Assembly (NCBI RefSeq): GCF_022919075.1
Contig: NZ_CP095078.1
Location: 4,526,001-4,590,000 of the forward strand
Length of the DNA: 64,000 nt
Reading direction: 5' to 3'
From: Nocardioides sp. W7
GTDB lineage: Bacteria; Actinomycetota; Actinomycetes; Propionibacteriales; Nocardioidaceae
The notes under the pieces are model-generated. The model was not told the origin of the DNA. It searched no databases and saw only the letters and a list, made by a program, of their open reading frames with translations. Positions 49,479-57,040 of this stretch are shown here, piece by piece. The position numbers and the translations under genes were made by a program. Positions within the stretch are counted from its first letter, which is position 1. Every line of letters begins with the position of its first letter.

Positions 49479-50927
49479 TCACTCGACGACCAGCTCGACC
49501 TTCCGGGTCACGACGTCGGCGACGGTGAGCCGGGCCTGCACGTCGGTGCCGAGCGGCAGGTCGCGCTCGGAGCGGACCGGAGCCTCGACGGCCGGGTCGC
49601 GCAGCGTGAGGATGCCGCGCTTCGGGTCGTCGTCGCGGACGTCGACGACGACGCCGTCGAAGACCTCGCCGACCCGCGTGGAGAGGAGGCCTGCCTCGAC
49701 CAGGTCCAGCACCCCCCTCTCGTACAGCCGGGAGCGGCGGGTGGAGTCCTGGAGCGTCTTCGGCAGTCCGTGCAGCGCCTCGAGCACCCAGGCAGGTACG
49801 TCGGTGCCGGCGCACAGCGCGACGCAGATCTCACCGGCGTACCGGTCGCCCAGCCGGCGCAGCGGGGCGGTGACGTGGGCGTACTCGGAGGCGAGCGCGG
49901 CGTGCTGGGGGTCGGCGGGCACCTCGCCGTCGAAGGCGACGTACCCGCTCCCGCGCAGCAGGCTCGTGCAGGCGACCACCATCGCGGCGTGCTTGGGCTT
50001 CGAGGGGTCGAGGGTGCGGATGAAGTCGGGGTAGAGCATCTCCGCCGGCCACTCGATGCCCAGGGCGCGCGCCTCGCGGTGCAGGCGCTTGACGTCGCGC
50101 GGGTCCGCCTCCGGCAGGGTGCGCAGCAGTCCGACCCGGGCGTAGACCATCAGCGACGCCGCCGCGAAGCCGGTGAGCAGCGAGATCTGGGCGTTCCACT
50201 CCTCGACGGGCAGCAGCGAGCGGAACTCCAGCGACCAGGAGTCCCCCTCGACCGTGACCTCCTGCTCGGGCAGCGGCAGCGAGACCCCGCCCCGGGCGGC
50301 CTCGCGGGCCAGCCGCAGCTCGCCGACCTCCTTCAGCAGGGTCAGCGTCTCCGGGCCCTCGCCGCCGTCGATGGCGCGCTGCGCGTCGTCGTACGTCAGC
50401 TGCGCGGTGGAGCGCACCCGTGCCCGCTCGACGGTGACCTCGGTGCGCTCGCCCTCGCCGGTGATCCGGATCGTCCACAGCAGAGCCGGGCGCACCTGGT
50501 CGGGCAGCAGCGAGCCGGCGTCCTCGGAGATCACCTTCGGATGTAGCGGCACCTTCATGTCGGCGCCGTAGAGCGTCTCGCCGCGCCGATTGGCCTCCAG
50601 GTCGACCGGGCCGCCGGGCTCGACGAACGCGGCGACGTCGGCGATCGCGTAGCGCACGACGTACCCGTCCCCGTCGCGCTCCAGGTGCAGCGCCTGGTCG
50701 AGGTCGCGCGCGCCCTCGGGATCGATGGTCAGGAAGGGCAGGTCGGTGCGGTCCAGGTCGGGCAGCCGCGGCGACCGGGCGGCGCGCGCCGCGGCCTCCT
50801 CGACCTCCGGCGGGAAGTCGGGCGTCACGCCCAGCTCCTGCTGCAGGCGTACGACGCCGTCTCGGAACGCGGCCGGAGCCCCGCCCTCACTCGACGACCG
50901 GACCCGGACCACGCGGTTGCTGGGCAT
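49479..50927 (-). CDS. RNB-domain (RNase II family) ribonuclease
   Basis: A 482-residue exoribonuclease. The RNB catalytic motif is LTIDPEGARDLDQALHLE with GYVVRYAIADVAAFV, and the later HVTAPLRRLGDRYAGEICVAL. A small S1-like C-terminus (GVVVDVRDDDPKRGILTLRDP) is present; N-terminal cold-shock domains of full RNase II/R are missing, as in other actinobacterial short forms. TATGTT lies 6 bp before the ATG, with GCCGTC between, so a leaderless mRNA is likely. The divergent yaaA start is only 18 bp away. Confidence 0.92.
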   Translation of the reverse strand: MPSNRVVRVRSSSEGGAPAAFRDGVVRLQQELGVTPDFPPEVEEAAARAARSPRLPDLDRTDLPFLTIDPEGARDLDQALHLERDGDGYVVRYAIADVAAFVEPGGPVDLEANRRGETLYGADMKVPLHPKVISEDAGSLLPDQVRPALLWTIRITGEGERTEVTVERARVRSTAQLTYDDAQRAIDGGEGPETLTLLKEVGELRLAREAARGGVSLPLPEQEVTVEGDSWSLEFRSLLPVEEWNAQISLLTGFAAASLMVYARVGLLRTLPEADPRDVKRLHREARALGIEWPAEMLYPDFIRTLDPSKPKHAAMVVACTSLLRGSGYVAFDGEVPADPQHAALASEYAHVTAPLRRLGDRYAGEICVALCAGTDVPAWVLEALHGLPKTLQDSTRRSRLYERGVLDLVEAGLLSTRVGEVFDGVVVDVRDDDPKRGILTLRDPAVEAPVRSERDLPLGTDVQARLTVADVVTRKVELVVE

Positions 50928-50945
50928 GACGGCAACATACCCACC
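50928..50945. promoter_or_regulatory. 18-bp divergent start region with overlapping -10 elements
   Basis: Only 18 bp separate the ATG of the ribonuclease gene (minus) and the GTG of yaaA (plus). TATGTT (minus, 50939-50934) and CAACAT (plus, 50933-50938) overlap and sit 6 and 7 bp from the respective start codons. Each promoter must extend into the other gene's coding region, so simultaneous transcription should compete. Confidence 0.55.
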
Positions 50946-51704
50946 GTGCTGATCGTCCTACCGCCCTCCGAGGGCAAGACCGAGCCGCGACGTGGGAAGT
51001 CCCTCGATCTGGCCTCCCTGTCCTTCCCCTCGCTGACCCCCGCGCGCGAGTCGGTGATCGCCGCGCTCGTGGCCCTGTGCTCGGGGCCGGTCGACGTCGC
51101 CGCCAAGATCCTCGAGGTCGGCAGCACCCAGCACGACCTGGTCGCCCTCGACGCCCGCCTCGCCTCCGCGCCGACAGCGCGGGCCGACCAGGTGTACGCC
51201 GGGGTCGTGTACGACGCCCTCGACGTCGCCACCCTCTCCACCGCCGCCCGCCGTCGCGCCACCACGCGGCTCGCCGTCACCTCCTCGGTCTTCGGACTGG
51301 TCCGACCCGGCGACCGGATCCCGGCGTACCGCCTCTCCGGTGGCACCTCGCTCCCCGGCCTCGGCCCGGTCGCCGGCCTGTGGCGCTCCGAGCTGGGCCC
51401 GGCGTTCGAGGAGGCCGTCGGCGACGGCCTGCTCGTCGACCTGCGCAGCGGCATGTACGCCGCGTTCTGGCGCCCGCCCGCGTCGGCCCGGGTCGCGACC
51501 GTGCGGGTGCTGCACGAGGTCGGCGGCGTCCGCAAGGTCGTCAGCCACTTCAACAAGGCCACCAAGGGCCGCATCGTCCGCGCCCTCCTCGATGACGGCG
51601 CCAACCCCCGCACCCCCGCCCGCCTCGCCGAGGCACTGGGCGACCTCGGCTGGGTGGTCGAGGTCGACGGCGGCCAGCTGGACGTGATCGTCAGCGATCT
51701 CTGA
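50946..51704 (+). CDS. yaaA: YaaA/UPF0246 peroxide-stress protein
   Basis: A 252-residue DUF328 protein: LIVLPPSEGKTEPRRGKSLDL at the N-terminus, QVYAGVVYDALDV, and the C-terminal VVSHFNKATKGRIVRALL are diagnostic. YaaA in E. coli binds DNA and limits iron-dependent oxidative damage; the exact function here is not known. GTG at 50946 gives the standard N-terminus (MLIVLPPSE-like). Confidence 0.92.
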   Translation: MLIVLPPSEGKTEPRRGKSLDLASLSFPSLTPARESVIAALVALCSGPVDVAAKILEVGSTQHDLVALDARLASAPTARADQVYAGVVYDALDVATLSTAARRRATTRLAVTSSVFGLVRPGDRIPAYRLSGGTSLPGLGPVAGLWRSELGPAFEEAVGDGLLVDLRSGMYAAFWRPPASARVATVRVLHEVGGVRKVVSHFNKATKGRIVRALLDDGANPRTPARLAEALGDLGWVVEVDGGQLDVIVSDL

Positions 51705-51706
51705 CT

Positions 51707-52390
51707 GACGCTGGTTGAGGTGCGAGGCGCCCCAGCGCCAAGCCTCGAAACCCGGCGAGCCGAGGTACGGCGGTAGGCCCGGTGATCGAGCAGGAAGGCG
51801 CTCTGCGCCTGACGCCCGTCGAGATCCAGTAAGCCGACGTACGGCGTGGGGCTGCGGTCTCCGGTTGGCTCGCGGCCGTTTCAAAGATCACTGAGACAGC
51901 CGGGTCTACGTAGGCGGCACTCGTCGTACCTGGTCGCGGTCGCCTGGGGGCTTCCGGCTGCTTCGGGTCGACCGCTGTGGTCACCGCTGCGAAGCCGTCG
52001 CTCGCGCAGCGGTTCCTGACGCTGGTTGAGGTGCGAGGCGCCCCAGCGCCAAGCCTCGAAACCCGGCGGGCCGAGGTACGGCGGTAGGCCCGGTGATCGA
52101 GCAGGAAGGCGCTCTGCGCCTGACGCCCGTCGAGATCCAGTGAGCCGAGAAGCGGCGCCGGGTACGGCGTGGGTTGCGGTCTCCGGTCTGCTCTGCGCTG
52201 CTTCAAGGATCACTGAGATGGCGGGGGCGCCGTAGGCGGCACTCGTCGTACCTGGTCGCGGTGGCCTGTGGGTTGGCGGCCGCCTCGGGTCGACCGCTGT
52301 GGTCACCCTTGCGGACGCTCAGTGACGCTGGTTGAGGTGTGAGGCGCCCCAGCGCCGAGCCTCGAAACCCGGCGAGCCGAGGTACGGCGT
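51707..52390. repeat. imperfect tandem repeats, units of about 310 and 306 bp plus a partial third
   Basis: Copies begin with GACGCTGGTTGAGGT at 51707, 52018 and 52324. Each full unit contains a palindromic element GGTTGAGG...CCTCGAAACC, a second element GATCGAGCAGG...CGTCGAGATC, then a conserved stretch with CGGCACTCGTCGTACCTGG and GGTCGACCGCTGTGGTCACC. The third copy stops after about 65 bp. No convincing gene lies in these 845 bp between yaaA and the HNH gene; ORFs seen on both strands simply follow the repeat. Confidence 0.85.
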
Positions 52391-52537
52391 GAGCAGCGGC
52401 ACCACGGCGGCTGATGTCGGCGCTCGGGTGTGGGGGTCTCGACGGGCGCTCAGGCGCCAGAGCGCCTTCACTGCTCGACCTCTGGTGCGACCGGACGCTG
52501 TTGTGGATGAAGATCCTCGACTGTCGGTGGCCGCGAA

Positions 52538-52553
52538 TACCATACTTGTATGG
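52538..52553 (+). promoter_or_regulatory. -10 element and small palindrome over HNH gene start
   Basis: TACCAT (52538-52543) lies exactly 6 bp before the ATG. CCATAC and GTATGG form a 6-bp inverted pair around TT that overlaps the start codon (52540-52553). This could be a binding site or a small hairpin at the 5' end of a leaderless mRNA. Confidence 0.45.
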
Positions 52554-53827
52554 CCACTCGGAAACTCCACGACTGCGACAACGCATCCGCGTTGCTCGCC
52601 TACGTCGGTGCCGCGCGCCAAGCCGAGACCCGAGCAGCCGCCCACCAGCTGGCCGCCGCCGTGGCCTGGGCGGGGATGCACGCCACGGACTCCTACGACG
52701 ACGCCGCGACGATCGTTCCGGGCGCTGAGGGCGCCGCGACGATCGCGGGCGAGGGTGCCCCGCTGGTCGCGGAGTTCTGTGTGTTGGAGTTCGCCGCGGC
52801 TCTCGGCCTCTCCTCGGACGCCGGACGGATGTATCTCGGTGAGGCGGTCGAGCTGGCGCACCGCCTTCCGCGGCTCTACGCGCGGGTCCAGGCGTTGGCG
52901 CTGCCGGTGTGGAAGGCGCGGCGGATCGCGAAGTCCACGCTCGACCTCCCGCTCGCGGGTGCCGCGTACGTCGACGCGCACCTGCATGCGGTGGCCCACA
53001 AGGTCTCGATCGCTCAGCTCGACCGCACCGTGGAAGAGGCCCGGGTCCGGTTCGACCCCGGCGAAGCCATCGCGCGCCAGGTCGCGGCCCAGGAGGCGCG
53101 GCACTTCGACATCGAGTCCCGCCAGGTCTCCTTCGACGGCTGCGTCGACGTCCACGGCACCCTCGACCTCGCCGACGCCCTCGACCTGGAGGACGCCGTC
53201 GCCCGCCGAGCCCGCGACCTCGGCGCCCTCGGCCTGGACGCGCCGCTCGATGTCCGCCGCTCGATCGCGGTGGGCGACCTGGCCCGGCGCCAGCTCTCGT
53301 TGGACCTCGCAGCTGCGGACAACGAGGACCGACCCAAGGCCCGCCAGGTCCTGCTCCATGTGCACCTCTCCGAAGCGGCGCTCGCCGGGTCCGGGAGTGA
53401 CCTGCAGCTGGCGCGGGTGGAGGAGACCCGCTCGTTCGTCTCCGCCGACCAGGTCAAGACCTGGTGTGCGAACCCCGACACCCAGGTGGTCGTGAAGCCG
53501 GTCATCGACCTCACCGGCCACGTCCACGTGGATGCCTACGAGACCCCGGATCGGCTCCGCGAGCGTCAGGTCCTGCTCCAACACACCTGTGTGTTCCCCT
53601 GGTGCCACAAACCGGCCCGGCGCGCGGACTGCGATCACATCGACCCCGCCGCCCGCGGCGGACCCACGTGTGACTGCAACATCGCGCCACTGTGCCGGCG
53701 ACATCACCGGGGCAAGACGCACACCCGGTGGCGCTACGACAAGGTCGACGACACCTCGTTCGTTTGGCGAAGTCCCAACGGTCTGGTCTTCCAACGCGAC
53801 CGCACCGGCACCATCGCCCTCGCCTGA
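52550..53827 (+). CDS. DUF222 domain HNH endonuclease
   Basis: A 425-residue protein. Residues about 20-330 form the DUF222 domain (AEFCVLEFAAALGLSSDAGRM; RLYARVQALALPVWKARRIA). The C-terminus has an HNH nuclease: CVFPWCHKPARRADCDHIDP, then CNIAPLCRRHHRGKTHTRW, with zinc cysteines and the DH...N...H residues intact. Such genes are multicopy in actinobacteria and are often flanked by repeats, as here; a mobile or homing-type behaviour is suspected in the literature sense but unproven. Confidence 0.92.
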   Translation: MATRKLHDCDNASALLAYVGAARQAETRAAAHQLAAAVAWAGMHATDSYDDAATIVPGAEGAATIAGEGAPLVAEFCVLEFAAALGLSSDAGRMYLGEAVELAHRLPRLYARVQALALPVWKARRIAKSTLDLPLAGAAYVDAHLHAVAHKVSIAQLDRTVEEARVRFDPGEAIARQVAAQEARHFDIESRQVSFDGCVDVHGTLDLADALDLEDAVARRARDLGALGLDAPLDVRRSIAVGDLARRQLSLDLAAADNEDRPKARQVLLHVHLSEAALAGSGSDLQLARVEETRSFVSADQVKTWCANPDTQVVVKPVIDLTGHVHVDAYETPDRLRERQVLLQHTCVFPWCHKPARRADCDHIDPAARGGPTCDCNIAPLCRRHHRGKTHTRWRYDKVDDTSFVWRSPNGLVFQRDRTGTIALA

Positions 53828-53943
53828 CCAGCTGGCATCCTGCAGCCCTGACTGGCACCGCCAGTCAGGGCTACAGGCGCGCCCGGAGAGGCAAAGCGGC
53901 GCAGTGCCGGCGTCCTTCGCGCCCGATCACCGCAGCTTTCTCC

Positions 53944-54076
53944 GACGCTGGTTGAGTTGCGAGCGGAGCGAGCCTCGAAACCCCGTCAGCCAAACGGACG
54001 CGCCGACCACAGGCTGCCTCTCGACCCACCGGACTTCGAGGCTCGGCACTGGGCGCGTCGCACCTCAGCCACCGTC
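53944..54076. repeat. inverted pair of palindromic repeat elements
   Basis: GACGCTGGTTGAG...CCTCGAAACC at 53944-53983 is another copy of the element starting the tandem units. A diverged copy in opposite orientation lies at 54035-54076 (TTCGAGGCT...GCACCTCAGCCACCGTC). The stretch 53828-54215 holds no other feature that I can support. Confidence 0.7.
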
Positions 54077-54215
54077 ACGAACCGCTCCGCCCAGGACTGC
54101 TCCGCACCGGTGATCCCGGCGGTCGACCCGGGCAGCCGGCAACCCACAGGCGCGGGGACCTGCCTTGCCCCTCAATCCCGTTGCAGGAGCGAGTCCGGTC
54201 CAGGACGCCGGCCAT

Positions 54216-54982
54216 GTGCACACGCTCACGATCCGCGTCGACCAAGCGGCGGCGAACTACCCTGAGGTCCGCCTGCTCATTGACGGGGATGACCTGCTGG
54301 CGGTCGGCGGCATCGACCGTGGCAACGATCCCGCCGACATCCTCGACTCGGGCGCCCTCCTCCCCGTCGACCTGCCCCGGCGGATCGCCTTCTACGGCTG
54401 CGGCTGCGGTGAGTTCTCCTGCGCCAACGTCGCCGGCCTCGTCGCCCGTCGTGGCGACGTCGTGGAGTGGAGCGACTTCCGGTGTCTGACCGGCGCCTAC
54501 GACGCCGCCCTGCCGGACCCCGAGGACAGTCCCGATCCCATGACGTCCTGGGACCCCGACTTCGCCAGCCCTCGTCATCCGGGCCTCGTCATCCGGGCCT
54601 GTCGACCTTCACGTTTGACGCCGAGGAGTATCTGGGCGTCGTCCGCTCCGCGATGGCAGCACGAGGGTGGGAGACCCGGGCGCGGGCGGTCGTACGGCAC
54701 GTTCGGGAACTGCGTCCCGACCTGTGCATGTGGGCGGCATCCGACGGTGACCGGGTCACCGGGCTCGACGCTGACCTCACCGTGCCCCAGGGACCGCCCG
54801 ACCGGCTGGCCGCACGCCTCGTCGCCCTGCTCGAAGACGGCGTCGACCCTCGACGCATCGAGCGCGCCGGTATGTGGGTTGAGCGCTACCGGTCCTCGGC
54901 CCGCGTCTCCGCGAGCCGGTCGATCACCTCGCCCACGACCGTGGCCAACTCCCAGCGTGAGTCGGCGGGCTGTGCCCGGTAG
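54216..54982 (+). pseudogene. hypothetical gene broken by a 14-bp tandem duplication
   Basis: From GTG at 54216 a frame encodes LTIRVDQAAANYPEVRLLID, GCGCGEFSCANVAGL and WSDFRC, then breaks at CCTCGTCATCCGGG, which is present twice in tandem (54570-54583, 54584-54597). Removing one copy restores a continuous protein of about 250 residues continuing STFTFDAEEYLGVVRSAMAARG and DRLAARLVALLEDGVDPRRIER. The cysteine-rich CGCGEFSC motif recalls small metal-binding proteins, but I do not recognise the family. The duplication is too clean to be a sequencing slip in a homopolymer, so this is probably a recent inactivation. Confidence 0.65.
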
Positions 54983-55068
54983 ATCTGGCGCGGCAGAGGA
55001 CCGTCGACGACCAGCACCCGACCCGAACCGACATCGAACAGCGCGATCTGGTGGTGGCGGCTCAGCAC
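54886..55068 (-). CDS. possible small hypothetical protein
   Basis: A 60-residue ORF (GTG at 55068) with GC-rich third positions: LFDVGSGRVLVVDGPLPRQ and ELATVVGEVIDRLAETRAED. It is in frame with, and directly after, the stop of the RNase H/phosphatase gene and overlaps the 3' end of the broken gene on the other strand. No ribosome binding site is evident. It may be a genuine small gene or a shadow. Confidence 0.35.
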   Translation of the reverse strand: MLSRHHQIALFDVGSGRVLVVDGPLPRQIYRAQPADSRWELATVVGEVIDRLAETRAEDR

Positions 55069-55077
55069 CCGGTCGTT

Positions 55078-56244
55078 CTACCAGCGGCCGGGATCGGCGA
55101 ACGCGTCGTTCTCCGGCGGCAGCGCGTTGTAGAGGCGCAGCGAGCTCTTGCCGTCCGGGTAGAACGCGACCACCGTCACGGACGCCGGCGACAGCTCCAT
55201 CCGGAACACCGCGTCCAGCGGCGCTCCCATTGCGTGCGCGACCAGGGTCTTGATCGGCGTCACGTGGCTGACCACCACGACAGTGCGGCCGGCGTGCGCG
55301 TCGAGCACGCGTTGCAGCCCGTCCAGCACCCGCTTCTCGACGGTCCGGAAGGACTCCCCGCCCGTGGGCGCGACGTCCAGCGACCCCAGCCAGCTGTCCA
55401 TCTCGGCCCGGTGCCGCTCGGCGACCTCGCCGAAGGTCAGCCCGTCCCAGTGACCGAACTCCATCTCCGCGAAGCCGTGCTCCTCGACGACGGGGCGTCC
55501 GAGCGTCTCGCCGACGATCGCCGCGGACTCCGCCGTACGACGCACCGGCGAGGCGACCACCACGTCGACCCGCTCCGCGATTGGGGAGAGCCAGGCCGCG
55601 GCCGCGCGCACCTGGGCGCGCCCCTCGTCGCTGAGCCCCGGGTTGGAGCTCGCCAGCCCACCCGAGAACCGCTTGTCGACCGTGTGCGCCGTGACCCCGT
55701 GGCGCACGAGCACCAGCGTCGTCGGCGCCCCGACGGACGCCGACCAGCCGCGGGACGGCTTCTCGGCCTCCTCGATCGCCGAGTTGTCGGCCTCGCCCGG
55801 CACGCTGACGCCGGACCGCTTGCCGTCGAGCGCCTCGTTGGCGAGCCGGTCGGCGTACGAGTTCCGCTCCCGCGGGATCCAGGTGTACGACGTCCCGACC
55901 GGCGCCAGCCGGCTCGCCTCCGCCGCGAGCACCTTCATGTCGGGGTGCTTGACCTTCCAGTTGCCCGACATCTGCTCGACGACGAGCTTGGAGTCCATCC
56001 GGACCTCGATCTCGGCGTCCGGCGCGAACTCCCGGGCCAGCCGGAGCCCGGCGATCAGGCCGTTGTACTCCGCGACGTTGTTCGTGGCGACGCCGAGCGT
56101 GGTGCCGTCCTCGGCGAGGACCTCGCCCGTCGTGGCGTCCTTGAGGACCGCGCCGTACGCCGCCGGCCCCGGGTTGCCCCGCGAGCCGCCGTCGGCCTCG
56201 ATGACGACCGAGGTCGGGCCCTTCACCGGTGGTCGAGCCTTCAT
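55078..56244 (-). CDS. bifunctional RNase HI / acid phosphatase (histidine phosphatase)
   Basis: A 388-residue fusion known from actinobacteria. Residues about 10-140: RNase HI fold with IEADGGSRGNPGPAAYG, NNVAEYNGLIAGL, RMDSKLVVEQM and NSYADRLANEAL (catalytic D-E-D-D). Residues about 180-388: histidine phosphatase with LVLVRHGVTAHT (active histidine), SPVRRTAES, and VVSHVTPIKTLV; this part resembles alpha-ribazole phosphatase (CobC). It may degrade RNA-DNA hybrids and act in cobalamin or other phosphate metabolism. ATG at 56244 lies in a decayed palindromic repeat; GTG at 56226 is an alternative start. Confidence 0.92.
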   Translation of the reverse strand: MKARPPVKGPTSVVIEADGGSRGNPGPAAYGAVLKDATTGEVLAEDGTTLGVATNNVAEYNGLIAGLRLAREFAPDAEIEVRMDSKLVVEQMSGNWKVKHPDMKVLAAEASRLAPVGTSYTWIPRERNSYADRLANEALDGKRSGVSVPGEADNSAIEEAEKPSRGWSASVGAPTTLVLVRHGVTAHTVDKRFSGGLASSNPGLSDEGRAQVRAAAAWLSPIAERVDVVVASPVRRTAESAAIVGETLGRPVVEEHGFAEMEFGHWDGLTFGEVAERHRAEMDSWLGSLDVAPTGGESFRTVEKRVLDGLQRVLDAHAGRTVVVVSHVTPIKTLVAHAMGAPLDAVFRMELSPASVTVVAFYPDGKSSLRLYNALPPENDAFADPGRW

Positions 56245-56266
56245 CGGCGGTCGAGCCTGTCGAGAC

Positions 56267-57010
56267 TCACAGCCCGGACTCGGCCGTCCGCACCAGGATC
56301 CGCGAGCACTCCTCGCACCGGACGACGGTGTCGGCCGGCAGCGACCTGATGACCGCGAGCTCGGCGTTGTCGATGCCGAGCTGGCAGCCGGTGCACCGGC
56401 GCTGCCGCAGCTCGGCCGCGCCCACGCCGCCCTTCTGGGCGCGCAGCTTGTCGTAGAGCCCCAGCAGGTCGGCCGGGAGCCCCTCGACGGACGGGCCGCG
56501 CTGCGCCTCGACGTCGACGAGCTGGGCATCGATCGCGGCCGCCTTCTCGTCCCGGGAAGCGGTCAGGGCGGCCAGCTTCTCGTCGACCTCGGCCAGCTCG
56601 GCGGCCACCGAGTCGAGGTCGCGCTGGACGTCCTCGAGCCGGGCCATCACCTCGAGCTCCTCGTCCTCCAGCGTCGAGATCCGGCGCTCGAGCGACTCGA
56701 GCTCGTGGGTCATCCGCTCCAGGTCCTTGGGGTTGGTGATCAGTCCGCGGTCCATCCGGTCGCGGTCGCGCGTGCGGCGGGTCTTGACCTGCTCGACGTC
56801 GGCGTCGACCTTGCCCTGCTCCGCGGTCAGGTCGTCGACGACGATCCGGGCGTCGCGGGCACGGTTGTCGAGCTCGGTGCGCGAGGCCTGCAGCGTGGTG
56901 ATCTCGGCGGTCTCGGGGAGCGTCGCCCGCTGATGGCGCAGCTGGTCGGCGCGGGCGTCCAGGGCCTGGAGGTCGAGCAGCTTGAGCTGGGCGATCGGAT
57001 CGGCTTTCAG
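56267..57010 (-). CDS. C4-type zinc-ribbon coiled-coil protein, apparent CTG start
   Basis: The 247-residue frame runs KADPIAQLKLLDLQALDARAD at the N-terminus, a long coiled coil (about 10-175), then a zinc ribbon CTGCQLGI ... CEECSRIL near the C-terminus, the standard layout of DUF164/CT398-like proteins. No ATG, GTG or TTG exists in frame between the upstream stop (57041) and an ATG at 56755, which is in the middle of the coiled coil. CTG at 57010, with AGGAG six bases before it, sits where the family methionine belongs, so initiation at CTG is inferred. Between the Nif3-like gene (30 bp upstream) and the RNase H gene, all same strand, likely one operon. Confidence 0.82.
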   Translation of the reverse strand: MKADPIAQLKLLDLQALDARADQLRHQRATLPETAEITTLQASRTELDNRARDARIVVDDLTAEQGKVDADVEQVKTRRTRDRDRMDRGLITNPKDLERMTHELESLERRISTLEDEELEVMARLEDVQRDLDSVAAELAEVDEKLAALTASRDEKAAAIDAQLVDVEAQRGPSVEGLPADLLGLYDKLRAQKGGVGAAELRQRRCTGCQLGIDNAELAVIRSLPADTVVRCEECSRILVRTAESGL

Positions 57011-57040
57011 CGGAGTCTCCTGGCGTGGGTTACGGCTGGT

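Noticed and set aside
51881..52306. Minus-strand ORFs inside the tandem repeats
   Set aside because: Their sequences repeat only because the DNA repeats; no start signals and no domain.
52538..52553. LexA/SOS box before the HNH gene
   Set aside because: The small palindrome CCATAC-TT-GTATGG does not match the actinobacterial SOS box (CGAAC...GTTCG).
51707..54076. CRISPR array or insertion sequence
   Set aside because: Repeat units are long, imperfect and without regular spacers; no transposase, integrase or cas-like gene is present.
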